DNA of 64,000 nt, from NCBI RefSeq assembly GCF_009467805.1, contig NZ_WIAY01000001.1:1444873-1508872 (forward strand), given 5' to 3'. The position numbers were made by a program, and so were the translations under genes. Source of the DNA: Stenotrophomonas nematodicola. GTDB taxonomy: Bacteria > Pseudomonadota > Gammaproteobacteria > Xanthomonadales > Xanthomonadaceae. Of this stretch, positions 53,682 through 62,119 are shown in pieces (position 1 is the first letter of the stretch; each line of letters starts with the position of its first letter). The notes under the pieces were generated by a model. It made no database searches. It saw nothing but the letters and a program-made list of their open reading frames with translations, and was not told where the DNA came from.

Positions 53682-54202
53682 AGATCCAACTGCTGCTTCC
53701 CCTGGCCGCCTCCCTGGCACTGGCCGCCTGTGCAACCGCACCCAAACCGCTGCAGGGACAGTTCAGCGTCGTCACCCCGCGCGATTCGGTAGCCACCCAG
53801 CAGGTCGGTACGCCCGTCCGCTGGGGCGGACGCATCATCGAAACCACGCCGGGCCAGGGCGAAACCTGCTTCCAGCTCATCTCGCGCCCGCTCAACGGCA
53901 GTGGCCGCCCGAGCACCACCTCCTCCGATGCCAGCGACGGCCGCTTCATCGCCTGCCGCGCCGGCTTTTACGATCCGGCCGTGTTCGAGCCGGGCCGCGA
54001 CGTGACCTTCATCGGCAAGATCGACGGCTACCAGAACACCCGCATCGGCGAGTACGACTACCGCCTGCCCAAGATCAACGCGGACGTGATCTACCTGTGG
54101 CCGGAACAGCGCCAGGTCGACGTCGTGCCGGCCTACCCCTACGGCCCGTGGGGCCCGGCATGGGGCCCCGGCTGGGGCTACCGCGGCTGGGGTTGGTGGT
54201 AA
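53678..54202 (+). CDS. Slp family outer-membrane lipoprotein
   Basis: A 174-residue lipoprotein (lipobox LAAC, Cys19). The Slp domain is seen in VGTPVRWGGRIIETTPGQGETCFQLISRPL, GRFIACRAGFYDPAVFEPGRDVTFIGKIDG and ADVIYLWPE. The C-terminal 25 residues are rich in Pro, Gly, Trp and Tyr (repeats of PYGPWGPAWGPG), a typical flexible end. In E. coli, Slp is a starvation and acid-inducible outer-membrane lipoprotein. It overlaps the transglutaminase gene by 4 bases and is followed by a terminator. Confidence 0.93.
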   Translation: MKIQLLLPLAASLALAACATAPKPLQGQFSVVTPRDSVATQQVGTPVRWGGRIIETTPGQGETCFQLISRPLNGSGRPSTTSSDASDGRFIACRAGFYDPAVFEPGRDVTFIGKIDGYQNTRIGEYDYRLPKINADVIYLWPEQRQVDVVPAYPYGPWGPAWGPGWGYRGWGWW

Positions 54203-54217
54203 ACAAGCAGCAGAAAG

Positions 54218-54242
54218 ACGCCACCCCAGGGTGGCGTTTTTT
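54218..54242 (+). terminator. Intrinsic terminator after slp
   Basis: ACGCCACCC-CA-GGGTGGCGT followed by TTTTT. It ends the moxR-DUF58-tgpA-slp operon and directly abuts the stop codon of the convergent HIT gene at 54242. Confidence 0.9.
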
Positions 54243-54592
54243 CATGCCCCGAAATGCCCCAGCGGTGCGCCGGCGAGCAGATGCAGGTGGATGTGGAACA
54301 CGGTCTGCCCGGCATCGCCCCGGCAGTTCATGACGATGCGGTAGCCGTTCTCGGCGAACCCTTCGCGGCGGGCGTACTCGGCCGCGGCCAGCGCCAGCTT
54401 GCCGATCAGGTGTGCCTGCGACGGCTGCACATCGTCCAGGGTCGGAATCGCTTCGTTCTTCGGAATGAACAACACGTGCACCGGCGCCTGCGGTGCGATG
54501 TCCTTGAAGGCCAGCACTTCGTCGTCTTCATAGACGATGGTGGCGGGAATCTCGCGGCGGATGATCTTGCCGAACAGGGTGTCGTGGCTCAT
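54242..54592 (-). CDS. Histidine triad (HIT/HinT) nucleotide-binding protein
   Basis: A 116-residue HinT-like purine phosphoramidase: FGKIIRREIPATIVYEDDEVLAFKDI at the start and the triad HxHxH in GQTVFHIHLHLLAGAPLG near the end. It hydrolyses AMP-linked phosphoramidates in characterised relatives. The start at 54592 (MSHDTLFGKI) is the family start. It is downstream of recR on the same strand with a 73-base gap. Confidence 0.95.
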   Translation of the reverse strand: MSHDTLFGKIIRREIPATIVYEDDEVLAFKDIAPQAPVHVLFIPKNEAIPTLDDVQPSQAHLIGKLALAAAEYARREGFAENGYRIVMNCRGDAGQTVFHIHLHLLAGAPLGHFGA

Positions 54593-54665
54593 GGGGCACC
54601 GTAGGAAACAGGGCCCTGGAGAGTAGCGCGGATGCGCTATCGGATTCGACCCATCCCGCGCGCGG

Positions 54666-55265
54666 TCATTCCTGGATGTCGGTGCGCGTGCCGAAGGCAT
54701 GCGACAGCGTGCCGCGGTCCACGTACTCCAGTTCACCGCCCAGCGGCAGGCCTTGGGCCAGGCGGCTGGGCCGCACGTTGTGCGTGCGCGCCAGCTGCGC
54801 CAGATAGTGGGCCGTCGCTTCACCCTCGACGGTGGCACTGGTGGCGATGATCAGCTCCTGCACCTCGCCCTGTTTCAGGCGGGCGTCGAGCTGGTCCAGC
54901 CCGAGTTCGCGCGGGCCGATGCCGTCCAGCGGCGACAGGCGTCCCTGCAGCACGAAGTACACGCCCCGGAAGCCGGTGGCGTGTTCGATCGCCAGGCGGT
55001 CGGCCGGCGACTCCACCGCACACAGCTGCTGGCGCTCGCGGCTGCCGTTGGCACAGACCGTGCAGAGCTCGCTCTCGCTGAAATCGCGGCATTGCACGCA
55101 ATGCCCGATCCGCTCGATCGCCTGCGCCAACACCTCCGACAGGCGCTGCCCGCCATCGCGTTCGCGCTCCAGCACGTGGTAGGCCATGCGCTGTGCGGTC
55201 TTCTGGCCCACGCCGGGCAGCACCCGGAAGGCCTCGATCAGTTGTTCGAGCAGGGGCAGGCTCAT
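54666..55265 (-). CDS. recR: Recombination protein RecR
   Basis: A 199-residue Rec[30 protein letters not shown] (helix-hairpin-helix), a zinc finger [16 protein letters not shown], and the Toprim region with [21 protein letters not shown]. It works with RecFO to load RecA on gapped DNA. It ends the dnaX-ybaB-recR operon. The 55265 start (MSLPLLEQL) is conserved. Confidence 0.97.
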   Translation of the reverse strand: MSLPLLEQLIEAFRVLPGVGQKTAQRMAYHVLERERDGGQRLSEVLAQAIERIGHCVQCRDFSESELCTVCANGSRERQQLCAVESPADRLAIEHATGFRGVYFVLQGRLSPLDGIGPRELGLDQLDARLKQGEVQELIIATSATVEGEATAHYLAQLARTHNVRPSRLAQGLPLGGELEYVDRGTLSHAFGTRTDIQE

Positions 55266-55361
55266 GGCGGCGGACTCACTCCAGAAACAAACGCGCGAAG
55301 CCCGAAGGCTTCGCGGCGCAGGCAACGCGGGACACCGGGCAGGGCCGGCGCGGCGTTGGGA

Positions 55362-55682
55362 TCAGAACGGCAGCTTCATGCCCGGAGGCAGCTGCATGCC
55401 GGCCGTGGCCGAGCCCATGCGGTTCTTGGATTCGGCATCGATCTTGTTGGAGGCATCGTTGAACGCCGCCGCGATCAGGTCTTCGGCCATTTCCGGGTCA
55501 GCCAGCACGGCCGGGTCAATGCGCACCTTGCGGCACTCCTTGGCGCCGGTCAGGGTCACGCTGACCATGCCGCCGCCGGCGCTGCCGGTGACTTCCAGCT
55601 TGGCGAGTTCTTCCTGGGCCTTCTGCAGGTTCTCCTGCATCTTCTGGGCCTGCTGCATCAGTTGGGCGATATTGCCACGCAT
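55362..55682 (-). CDS. YbaB/EbfC family nucleoid-associated protein
   Basis: A 106-residue protein: [40 protein letters not shown], the coiled-coil-type start of YbaB, then [25 protein letters not shown]. Dimeric DNA-binding protein with a tweezer shape. It starts 6 bases after dnaX and precedes recR, the invariant order in proteobacteria. Confidence 0.97.
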   Translation of the reverse strand: MRGNIAQLMQQAQKMQENLQKAQEELAKLEVTGSAGGGMVSVTLTGAKECRKVRIDPAVLADPEMAEDLIAAAFNDASNKIDAESKNRMGSATAGMQLPPGMKLPF

Positions 55683-55688
55683 GGGTCT

Positions 55689-57635
55689 TTACTCATCAAA
55701 GGGACGGATGGAATCGGTCACGACCCGGGCGCCGTGTTGCTGGATCAGCAACTGCACATCCGGATCGGCCATGAAAACGGCTTCGGCCGCCTGTTGTCGT
55801 TCGCCACGCTGGCGGTCCGAACGCTGGTGCAGCGTTTCGGCCTCCGCGCCACCGGCTTCGATGACGATCTTCGGCGCCTGGCCCAGCGGACCGTTCAGGG
55901 CGTCGGTCAGCGCCGCCAGCGAGCGGTCCGAACACAGGTACTCAAATCCGGGCGATACCGCCAATTTCAAGACACCGCGCTGATAGCCGATGAACGCCGC
56001 GTGCGCCGCGAGCTGCCGCGACGGACCGCTGAGCTGGCTCTGAGCGACCAGTTCCAGCCAGGCTTCGGCGCTGGCCAGGCCGATCGGCGCGTCCGGAGCC
56101 ACAACGGCGGCCGCCGGTTCATCGGCCGCGGACGACGGCGCAATCGCGATCCCCTGCGGACGATGCGGGACAGCGGCCGACGGGGCCGGTCGTTCCGGCG
56201 GTGCTTCCCACGGCGCGACCATTGCCGCATCGGGCGTGGCCATTTCGGCGGCCAGCGCTTCGTCGCGGTCGTCGGCGGCCCCGTCCTGGTGCCACGGCGG
56301 CAGGTCGTCCGGATCGGCGACCACCGTCGGTGCGGCGGGCGTGGGGGCCGCGGGTTTGGTCGGGGTTGGGGCGGGCGCCGGCGGCGCCACCACCGGGGCC
56401 GCTTTCGGCACGGCCGGCGTGGCGGCGGCCGGCGCAGGCGCGACGGCCGCCGCAGGGGCCGCGGCGACGGCACCAACGCCGTGGCCGCTGCCGGTGCCAC
56501 CGGTGCTGCCCACCCCGGTGCCGGTCTCCGGATCACGCGGTACCGGCGGCACCGCCGCCGCCGGCCGGAAGGCCAGCATGCGCAGCACAGCCATTTCGAA
56601 GCCGGCGCGCGGGCTGGGCGCCAGATACAGATCGCGGCGCCCATTCAGCGCCATCTGGTACCACAGCTGTACCACTTCCGGGCGCAGGCGACCGGCAAAG
56701 GCCACCGCATCGATGCCCTCACCCGCCGCCGATGCGCCCGGGACCAGCTGCTGCACCTGGATGCGGTGCAGGCCTTCGGCCAGCGCTTCCAGCACGCCAC
56801 CCCAGTCCGGCGAGAATTCCGCCAGCAGCGCCACCACCTGCAACAGGCGGGGGCCGTCGCCGTCGGCCAGCGCATCGAGCATGGCGGCCACCTGGGTACG
56901 GTCGACCGTCCCCAGCATCGTGCGCACCACGTCTTCGCGCAGCGCACCACCGGCGTAGGCGATGGCCTGGTCCAGCAGCGACAGGCCGTCGCGCAGGCTG
57001 CCGTCGGCCGCCTTTGCCAGCTGGACGATCGCGCTCGGGTCCGATTCGATCTCTTCGGCAGCCAGAATCCGGGTCATCTGCCCCTGGATCTGGTCCTCGT
57101 CGAGCCGCTTGAGGTTGAACTGCAGGCAGCGCGACAGCACCGTCACCGGCAGCTTCTGCGGATCGGTGGTGGCCAGCAGGAACTTCACGTGCTCCGGCGG
57201 CTCTTCCAGCGTCTTCAGCAGCGCGTTGAACGCCGCCTTGGACAGCATGTGCACTTCGTCGATCAGGTAGACCTTGTACTTGCCGCGGGACGGCATGTAC
57301 TGGGCGTTCTCGATCACCTCGCGGACGTCATCGACACCGGTATTGGATGCGGCATCGATCTCCAGCAGGTCGATGTAGCGACCCGAATCGATGTCCAGGC
57401 AGGCCGGGCACTGGCCGCACGGGTCGGCGCTGGTGCCCTGCTCGCAGTTCAGCGACTTGGCGAAAATACGCGCGATCGTGGTCTTGCCCACCCCGCGGGT
57501 GCCGGTAAACAGGAACGCATGGTGCACACGGCCGCTGTCCAGCGCATTGCTGAGCGCGCGGACCACGTGTTCCTGGCCCACCAGCTCGGCAAAACGCTTC
57601 GGACGCCACTTGCGGGCAAGGACGAGATAGGACAT
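55689..57635 (-). CDS. dnaX: DNA polymerase III tau/gamma subunit
   Basis: A 648-residue DnaX. The N-terminal AAA+ module has Walker A FTGTRGVGKTTIARIFAKSLN, a zinc module CEQGTSADPCGQCPAC, Walker B KVYLIDEVHMLS and the SRC motif VLSRCLQFNLKRL. A Pro/Ala-rich linker (residues 370-520) leads to a C-terminal tau domain that would bind the polymerase and helicase. No A-rich slippery heptamer like that of E. coli dnaX was seen, so a separate gamma form by frameshifting is not supported. Confidence 0.96.
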   Translation of the reverse strand: MSYLVLARKWRPKRFAELVGQEHVVRALSNALDSGRVHHAFLFTGTRGVGKTTIARIFAKSLNCEQGTSADPCGQCPACLDIDSGRYIDLLEIDAASNTGVDDVREVIENAQYMPSRGKYKVYLIDEVHMLSKAAFNALLKTLEEPPEHVKFLLATTDPQKLPVTVLSRCLQFNLKRLDEDQIQGQMTRILAAEEIESDPSAIVQLAKAADGSLRDGLSLLDQAIAYAGGALREDVVRTMLGTVDRTQVAAMLDALADGDGPRLLQVVALLAEFSPDWGGVLEALAEGLHRIQVQQLVPGASAAGEGIDAVAFAGRLRPEVVQLWYQMALNGRRDLYLAPSPRAGFEMAVLRMLAFRPAAAVPPVPRDPETGTGVGSTGGTGSGHGVGAVAAAPAAAVAPAPAAATPAVPKAAPVVAPPAPAPTPTKPAAPTPAAPTVVADPDDLPPWHQDGAADDRDEALAAEMATPDAAMVAPWEAPPERPAPSAAVPHRPQGIAIAPSSAADEPAAAVVAPDAPIGLASAEAWLELVAQSQLSGPSRQLAAHAAFIGYQRGVLKLAVSPGFEYLCSDRSLAALTDALNGPLGQAPKIVIEAGGAEAETLHQRSDRQRGERQQAAEAVFMADPDVQLLIQQHGARVVTDSIRPFDE

Positions 57636-57708
57636 CAGGCCACCGTCTTCATCGGGACGTCCATTGTGCCACGCCTGTCCAGCCCCCCTGCCCCCCGCGT
57701 CGTGCCGC

Positions 57709-57737
57709 TTGTGCGTTGGCGATTCCCCCGCTAGAAT
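57709..57737 (+). promoter_or_regulatory. Promoter of tRNA-Ser
   Basis: TTGTGC (57709-57714) and TAGAAT (57732-57737) with exactly 17 bases between. The predicted transcription start is about 28 bases before the mature tRNA. Confidence 0.75.
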
Positions 57738-57771
57738 CTGCGCCCCTGCAGCGGGTTGTTGCCGCAGGTCC

Positions 57772-57864
57772 GGAGAGGTGTCCGAGTGGTTGAAGGAGCA
57801 CGCCTGGAAAGTGTGTAAGCGTCTAAACCGCGCTTCGGGGGTTCGAATCCCCCTCTCTCCGCCA
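57772..57864 (+). tRNA. tRNA-Ser (anticodon GGA)
   Basis: A 93-base class II tRNA: acceptor GGAGAGG paired with TCTCTCC (one G-U), an anticodon loop with GGA inside CTGGAAA, a long variable arm, T arm GGGGG-TTCGAAT-CCCCC, and an encoded CCA. It lies between dnaX and an R-M gene pair. The tRNA-Ser 3' end is a frequent integration site, but no second copy of its 3' end was found in the window. Confidence 0.96.
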
Positions 57865-57873
57865 GACAAACGT

Positions 57874-57901
57874 AGAAAGGCCGCCTTCGGGCGGCCTTTC
57901 T
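57874..57901 (+). terminator. Intrinsic terminator after tRNA-Ser
   Basis: AGAAAGGCCGCC-TTCG-GGCGGCCTTTCT, 12-bp arms with a stable TTCG loop, followed by GCTTTT. Confidence 0.85.
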
Positions 57902-57997
57902 GCTTTTCGCCCTTCGATCTCAGCCGCCGCGACAACGTCGCGCAATTCTTTGGCGGCGTCAGTCGTCCCGACGTTACCATCCCCCCATCGCATACAC

Positions 57998-59314
57998 GTG
58001 AGGCCTCACTTGCTGTTCGCCCCCCCCCCTACCGCCAGGCCGAAGGCGAAGCCGCTGCAGACCGCCCGGTCAGGAACGTTCACGGACAACATGCGGCTGC
58101 CCGTCCACCGGTGGTTTCGCTATTCGGCAGGCTTTTCTGCTGAATGGGCGGAAAGCGTCATCGATGCCCACGGCGGCAAGCACTGCACCGTGCTTGATCC
58201 CTTCGCAGGATCCGGCACCACGCTTGTCGCCGCGGAGCACTGCGGCGCGGCCGCGTTCGGGTTTGAGAGCCATCCGTTCGTAAACCGCATTGCCGAGGCC
58301 AAGCTGTCCTGGCCCAGCGACAGCGATGCGTTCCTGGACGCCGCCGAGACGGTAAAGCAGCGTCTCGACACCTGGGAGGCGCTCATCACCGAGGCACAGG
58401 GTGCGCCCGATCTGCTGCAGAAGTGCTACTCCGTCGACGTGCTTGCCCAGCTCTATGCCCTGCGCAACGGATACACGACGGAGTCCGGCGCGCTCGATCC
58501 CGCTGCGGCGCGACTGGTGTGGCTGGCCATCACGGGCATCCTGCGCGCCTGCAGCGGCGTGGGTACGGCGCAATGGCAGTACATCCTGCCCAACAAGTCG
58601 AAGGCCAAGGTGCTGGAGCCACGGGTGGCATTTGATGCCAAGGTGCAACAGATGGCCGCGGACATGCGCTCGGCCCAGGAACACCGGTGGAGCGGTTCTG
58701 CCCGTGTGTTCGCCCACGATTCGCGCAATGCGCAGATCCCGATTGAACCTGGTTCCGTCGATCTCGTTCTGACGTCCCCGCCCTATGCAAACAACTATGA
58801 CTATGCGGACGCTACCCGGCTGGAAATGATGTTCTGGGGGGAGATCAAGGGCTGGGGTGATCTGCAGAATGCCGTTCGTCAGCACATCGTTCGTTCGTGC
58901 TCCCAGCACGCGGCCGCCGATCGCGTCGATCTGGCGAGCATGCTTGAACATCCCAGCCTGTCAGCCATTCACAGCGAGATAAGCGAGGTCTGCAACGAAC
59001 TCGCCACGGTACGCCTCGGCAAGGGCGGCAAGAAGGCGTACCACATCATGGTCGCAGCGTACTTCCACGACATGGCGGCCACGTTCACCATGCTTCGCCG
59101 CGCCTGCCGTGACGGCGCGCGGATGTGTTTTGTGGTCGGCGATTCCGCGCCGTACGGCGTCTACGTGCCTGTCGACGACTGGCTGGGACGCCTGGCGGTG
59201 GCCGCCGGCTTCACCTCGTATTCCTTCGAAAAGCTGCGTGACCGCAACACGAAGTGGAAAAACCGGAAACACACCGTGCCTTTGCACGAAGGCCATCTAT
59301 GGATTGAGGGTTGA
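57998..59314 (+). CDS. Type II DNA methyltransferase (N4-cytosine or N6-adenine)
   Basis: A DNA MTase of about 400-450 residues. The conserved part begins with FTDNMRLPVHRWFRYSAGFSAEW, then the AdoMet motif VLDPFAGSGTTLVAAEHCG and, about 190 residues later, the catalytic motif LVLTSPPYANNYDY; SPPY is most typical of N4-cytosine enzymes. Motif I before motif IV with a long insert suggests the alpha-type order. The start is uncertain: TTG 57950, GTG 57998 (used here), TTG 58010 or ATG 58091 are possible, and a run of ten C (58020-58029) lies between the first three and the ATG. The next gene overlaps by 4 bases and looks like the cognate endonuclease. Confidence 0.88.
   Translation: MRPHLLFAPPPTARPKAKPLQTARSGTFTDNMRLPVHRWFRYSAGFSAEWAESVIDAHGGKHCTVLDPFAGSGTTLVAAEHCGAAAFGFESHPFVNRIAEAKLSWPSDSDAFLDAAETVKQRLDTWEALITEAQGAPDLLQKCYSVDVLAQLYALRNGYTTESGALDPAAARLVWLAITGILRACSGVGTAQWQYILPNKSKAKVLEPRVAFDAKVQQMAADMRSAQEHRWSGSARVFAHDSRNAQIPIEPGSVDLVLTSPPYANNYDYADATRLEMMFWGEIKGWGDLQNAVRQHIVRSCSQHAAADRVDLASMLEHPSLSAIHSEISEVCNELATVRLGKGGKKAYHIMVAAYFHDMAATFTMLRRACRDGARMCFVVGDSAPYGVYVPVDDWLGRLAVAAGFTSYSFEKLRDRNTKWKNRKHTVPLHEGHLWIEG
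58020..58029 (+). repeat. Poly-C(10) tract in the MTase 5' region
   Basis: Ten consecutive C, the longest homopolymer noticed in the window, within the N-terminal extension or leader of the methyltransferase. A gain or loss of one base would change the frame of any start upstream of it. Confidence 0.9.
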
Positions 59315-60192
59315 CTGTGGCGAAATCTCCATCCCACCGCTTTGGACAGATCATTGGCGACCTCCTGGAGGAGATCGTCCTGCCGCAACTCCAGGCGTAC
59401 TGCGATGCACGCGGGCTCTATCTGGACAAGAAGGGAAAGCGCGCGGCCCGCTCGGGCTCGAAGGTCAGTTGGCAGGATCGCTACAAGAACTTCCACGACC
59501 TCGATTTCGTCATCGAGTCGGGCGGAAGCGATGGCGTACGTGGGCGCCCGGTTGCCTTCATTGAAGCTGCCTGGCGCCGCTACACGAAGCACTCCCGCGC
59601 CAAAGCCCAGGAAATCCAGGGCGCGGTCATGCCGATCGCCGAACAACACTCCTGGGACAAGCCTTTCCTTGGCGCCATCCTCGCGGGTGTGTTTACCAGG
59701 GACTCGCTGGCGCAGATGCGCAGCTGTGGTTTCGAAACCATTCTGATGCCCTATGACTCGATTGTTGAGGCATTTGCGTCCGTCGGCATTGACGCACGAT
59801 TCGATGAGGAAACGCCGGATCAGGAGTTCGCGCATGCCGTCGAGCAGATCGAATCACTCACGCCCGAGAAGAGAGCCTCGCTCAAAGCGCAACTGACCGC
59901 GAACAATGCAGCGCAGTTGGCGGGCTTCTTCGACAGCCTGAAGAAGGCCATCGACAGGGCCGTATCCAAGGTCATGGTCATTCCGCTGCACGGCGTGGAA
60001 AGGGAGTTCACCGGGGTGGATGCGGCAACGCAGTTCCTCGCGGAGCACGACCAGGCCAGAGTCGACGAAGGCGCGTTCCGCAAATACGAAATCGTCGTGC
60101 GTTACTCCAATGGTGACCGCGTTGAGGCCTCCTTTGAAGACAGGGCAGCGGCCCTTGGCTTCCTGGGTTACATCGGGGCCACTGCGCACTAA
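59311..60192 (+). CDS. Putative type II restriction endonuclease (PD-(D/E)XK-like)
   Basis: A 293-residue protein beginning at a TTG that overlaps the MTase stop, or a GTG at 59317. The candidate catalytic part is DLDFVIESGG (Asp65) followed 20 residues later by VAFIEAAWRRYTKHSRAKAQEI (Glu85), a PD-(D/E)XK-like array in which the last lysine may be supplied by a neighbouring helix. The N terminus HRFGQIIGDLLEEIVLP and the rest are not recognised. The identification depends mainly on coupling to the MTase; a role in another defence step is possible. Confidence 0.7.
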   Translation: MTVAKSPSHRFGQIIGDLLEEIVLPQLQAYCDARGLYLDKKGKRAARSGSKVSWQDRYKNFHDLDFVIESGGSDGVRGRPVAFIEAAWRRYTKHSRAKAQEIQGAVMPIAEQHSWDKPFLGAILAGVFTRDSLAQMRSCGFETILMPYDSIVEAFASVGIDARFDEETPDQEFAHAVEQIESLTPEKRASLKAQLTANNAAQLAGFFDSLKKAIDRAVSKVMVIPLHGVEREFTGVDAATQFLAEHDQARVDEGAFRKYEIVVRYSNGDRVEASFEDRAAALGFLGYIGATAH

Positions 60193-60308
60193 CCGGGCGC
60201 GCGGGGATCGGCCCCAGTGGGGACAAGGTGCATTGTCCCTCCCATGTGGCAGGATCGGGCACTCGGTCAACTGCAAGGAATGCACGATGATGACAAGGGC
60301 GATGCGTT

Positions 60309-60581
60309 GTGCCCTCGTGCGATTGCGTGCAGTCCAGCGGCGCCTCGAGCGACGCCGAGCTGAAGAAGATCTGCGAAGGCCTGGCGGCCACCTCCGCGCA
60401 GATGGGAGGCAAGGCAGGCCAGGTCACGTATATGGACGCCTGCCCGTCCCCATCGCAGGGCCGCTGCAGACAGCTGTTCGGCCTGGCGTTCGATGGCTAC
60501 TACTACGAGCGTTCCGCCGACGACCTGGCCGGCCTGCCGGACAGCTGCACCCACGGGGGCGGCCACTGGACCACCGGCTGA
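60309..60581 (+). CDS. Small cysteine-containing hypothetical protein
   Basis: A frame of 90 residues from a GTG. SGASSDAELKKICEGLAATSAQMGG and MDACPSPSQGRCRQLFGLAFDGYYYERSADDLAGLPDSCTHGGG look like natural protein sequence with five or six Cys. The start looks cut: a signal peptide would be expected just before CVQSSG, but the upstream ATG (60286) is in another frame. It may be a remnant with a frameshift near 60310. Function unknown. Confidence 0.45.
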   Translation: MPSCDCVQSSGASSDAELKKICEGLAATSAQMGGKAGQVTYMDACPSPSQGRCRQLFGLAFDGYYYERSADDLAGLPDSCTHGGGHWTTG

Positions 60582-60670
60582 ACCTGCCGGCCCGGCCATC
60601 CGTCGATCGGCCGCAGCGCCCCGGATCTGGATTACAGTCGCTTCGCCTCCCTCGCCTGTGCGCTGCCCCC

Positions 60671-61315
60671 ATGTCCGACTGCTGCGGTTGCGGAAAGATC
60701 GTCGATGTTGCCGCCCTCCAGGCCAGGCAGCGCCGCGTGCTGGGCATCGTGCTGGCCATCAACCTGGCCACGTTCGTGATGATGGCCGGCGCGGCCTGGT
60801 GGAGCCACTCGTCCTCGCTGCTCTCCGGCAGCCTGGACAATCTGGGCGACGCGCTCACTTACGCGATCAGCCTGGCGGTGGTGGGCGCTTCCGCGCGGGC
60901 CAAGGGGCGCGTGGCGCTCCTGAAGGGACTGCTGATCCTTGGCGCCGCCCTGGCCGTTGCCGTGCAGATCGGCTGGCGGCTCACCCATCCCGCCGTCCCG
61001 TTGTTCGAGGGCATGGGAATTGCCGGCGCGCTGAACCTGGCGGCCAACGGGGTCTGCCTCTGGCTGCTCACGCCCTTCCGCCACGGCGACGTCAACCTGG
61101 CATCGGCATGGGAATGCTCGCGCAACGACATTGCCGAGGGCGTGGCCGTGCTGCTGGCAGCGCTCGCCGTGTGGGTGTTCGGTGCTGGCTGGCCGGACCT
61201 GCTGATCGCCGGCGCGCTGCTGGTGATGTTCCTGCGCTCGGCAGTGCGCGTCCTGCGCGCGGCCTGGCAGGCGCTGCGTGTACAGGCAACGTCGAACACG
61301 CCGGTGGCACGCTAG
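60671..61315 (+). CDS. Cation diffusion facilitator family transporter
   Basis: A 214-residue CDF-like protein with five or six membrane segments. It starts with the metal-binding-like MSDCCGCGK. Segments AGAAWWSHSSSLLSGSLDNLGDALTYAISL (first His/Asp metal site, SxDNLGD) and ECSRNDIAEGVAVLLAA (second, NDxxE) are the CDF signature that binds Zn2+ or a related metal. It is shorter than typical members because the C-terminal cytoplasmic domain is missing. Probably exports Zn2+, Co2+ or Cd2+ in exchange for protons. Confidence 0.9.
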   Translation: MSDCCGCGKIVDVAALQARQRRVLGIVLAINLATFVMMAGAAWWSHSSSLLSGSLDNLGDALTYAISLAVVGASARAKGRVALLKGLLILGAALAVAVQIGWRLTHPAVPLFEGMGIAGALNLAANGVCLWLLTPFRHGDVNLASAWECSRNDIAEGVAVLLAALAVWVFGAGWPDLLIAGALLVMFLRSAVRVLRAAWQALRVQATSNTPVAR

Positions 61316-61328
61316 CCATCGCCCCACG

Positions 61329-61778
61329 ATGCGCATCTCCCGCCCCTACCGCCCCGCCGACGCGGACGCCTGCCTGCGCATCTTCGACAGCAATGTGCCC
61401 GGCTATTTCGGCGCACATGAGCGCGCCGGCTTCGCTGCGTACCTGCAGCATCCAGACCGCACGGGCGACTACCGGGTGATCGAGCGCGACGGCCGGATCG
61501 TTGCCTGTGCCGGCCTGGCGATCGATGGAACAACCGCCGCGTTCTGCTGGGGGATGGTCGAGCATGGCCTCCACCGCCAGGGGCTCGGCCACACGCTGGC
61601 GCAGGCGCGCCTGGGGCTGGCGCGTGCCGTGGGTGCGCAGCGCGTGACCCTCAGCACCAGCCAGCACACGCGCGGCTTCTACGCGGCGCTGGGCTTCACC
61701 GTGACCCGGGTCGTCACCAACGGCCACGGCCCGGGCCTGGATGCGGTGGAGATGGAACAGGTCCTGTCCGGCCGATGA
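61329..61778 (+). CDS. GNAT family N-acetyltransferase
   Basis: A 149-residue GNAT: MRISRPYRPADADACLRIF, RDGRIVACAGLAID, WGMVEHGLHRQGLGHTLAQARL (acetyl-CoA loop RQGLGH), and STSQHTRGFYAALGFTVTRVV. The pattern is of the RimI-like general type; substrate unknown. It starts 13 bases after the CDF gene and may share its transcript, and converges on sugE. Confidence 0.9.
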   Translation: MRISRPYRPADADACLRIFDSNVPGYFGAHERAGFAAYLQHPDRTGDYRVIERDGRIVACAGLAIDGTTAAFCWGMVEHGLHRQGLGHTLAQARLGLARAVGAQRVTLSTSQHTRGFYAALGFTVTRVVTNGHGPGLDAVEMEQVLSGR

Positions 61779-61782
61779 CGGC

Positions 61783-62100
61783 TCAGCCGCTCGAGACCTT
61801 CATCAGCACCAACCCGCTGACGATCAGCACCGCCGCGCCGATCCGCATCGCGCTGATCTGCTCGCCCAGGAAGACGATGCCGACCACGAACGCACCGACC
61901 GCACCGATGCCGGTCCAGATCGTATACGCGGTCCCCAGCGGCAGCGTGCGCATGGCCAGCGACAACAGCCAGAAACTGGCGGTCATGGTGACCAGGGTGA
62001 TGATCGAGGGAGTGAGTTTGCTGAACCCGTCGGACTGCTTCATCGCGAACGCCCAGACGATTTCCAGCACACCGGCTGCCAACAGATAGATCCAGGCCAT
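61783..62100 (-). CDS. sugE: SMR family guanidinium exporter (SugE/Gdx)
   Basis: A 105-residue four-helix SMR protein: MAWIYLLAAGVLEIVWAFAMKQSDGF, with the essential Glu13 and the Gdx-type sequence AFAMKQS, then PLGTAYTIWTGIGAVGAFVVG. The Gdx subgroup exports guanidinium in exchange for protons. The leader contains a guanidine-II riboswitch-like structure, which strongly supports this substrate. GGAGG lies 5 bases before the ATG. Confidence 0.95.
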   Translation of the reverse strand: MAWIYLLAAGVLEIVWAFAMKQSDGFSKLTPSIITLVTMTASFWLLSLAMRTLPLGTAYTIWTGIGAVGAFVVGIVFLGEQISAMRIGAAVLIVSGLVLMKVSSG

Positions 62101-62119
62101 GCGGCCCTCCTTGATGGGG

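Noticed and set aside
55689-57635. Programmed frameshift site in dnaX producing gamma
   Set aside because: No A-rich slippery heptamer was found in the gene.
57772-60250. Prophage or integrative island with att direct repeats at tRNA-Ser
   Set aside because: No second copy of the tRNA 3' end and no integrase were seen; only the R-M pair suggests acquisition.
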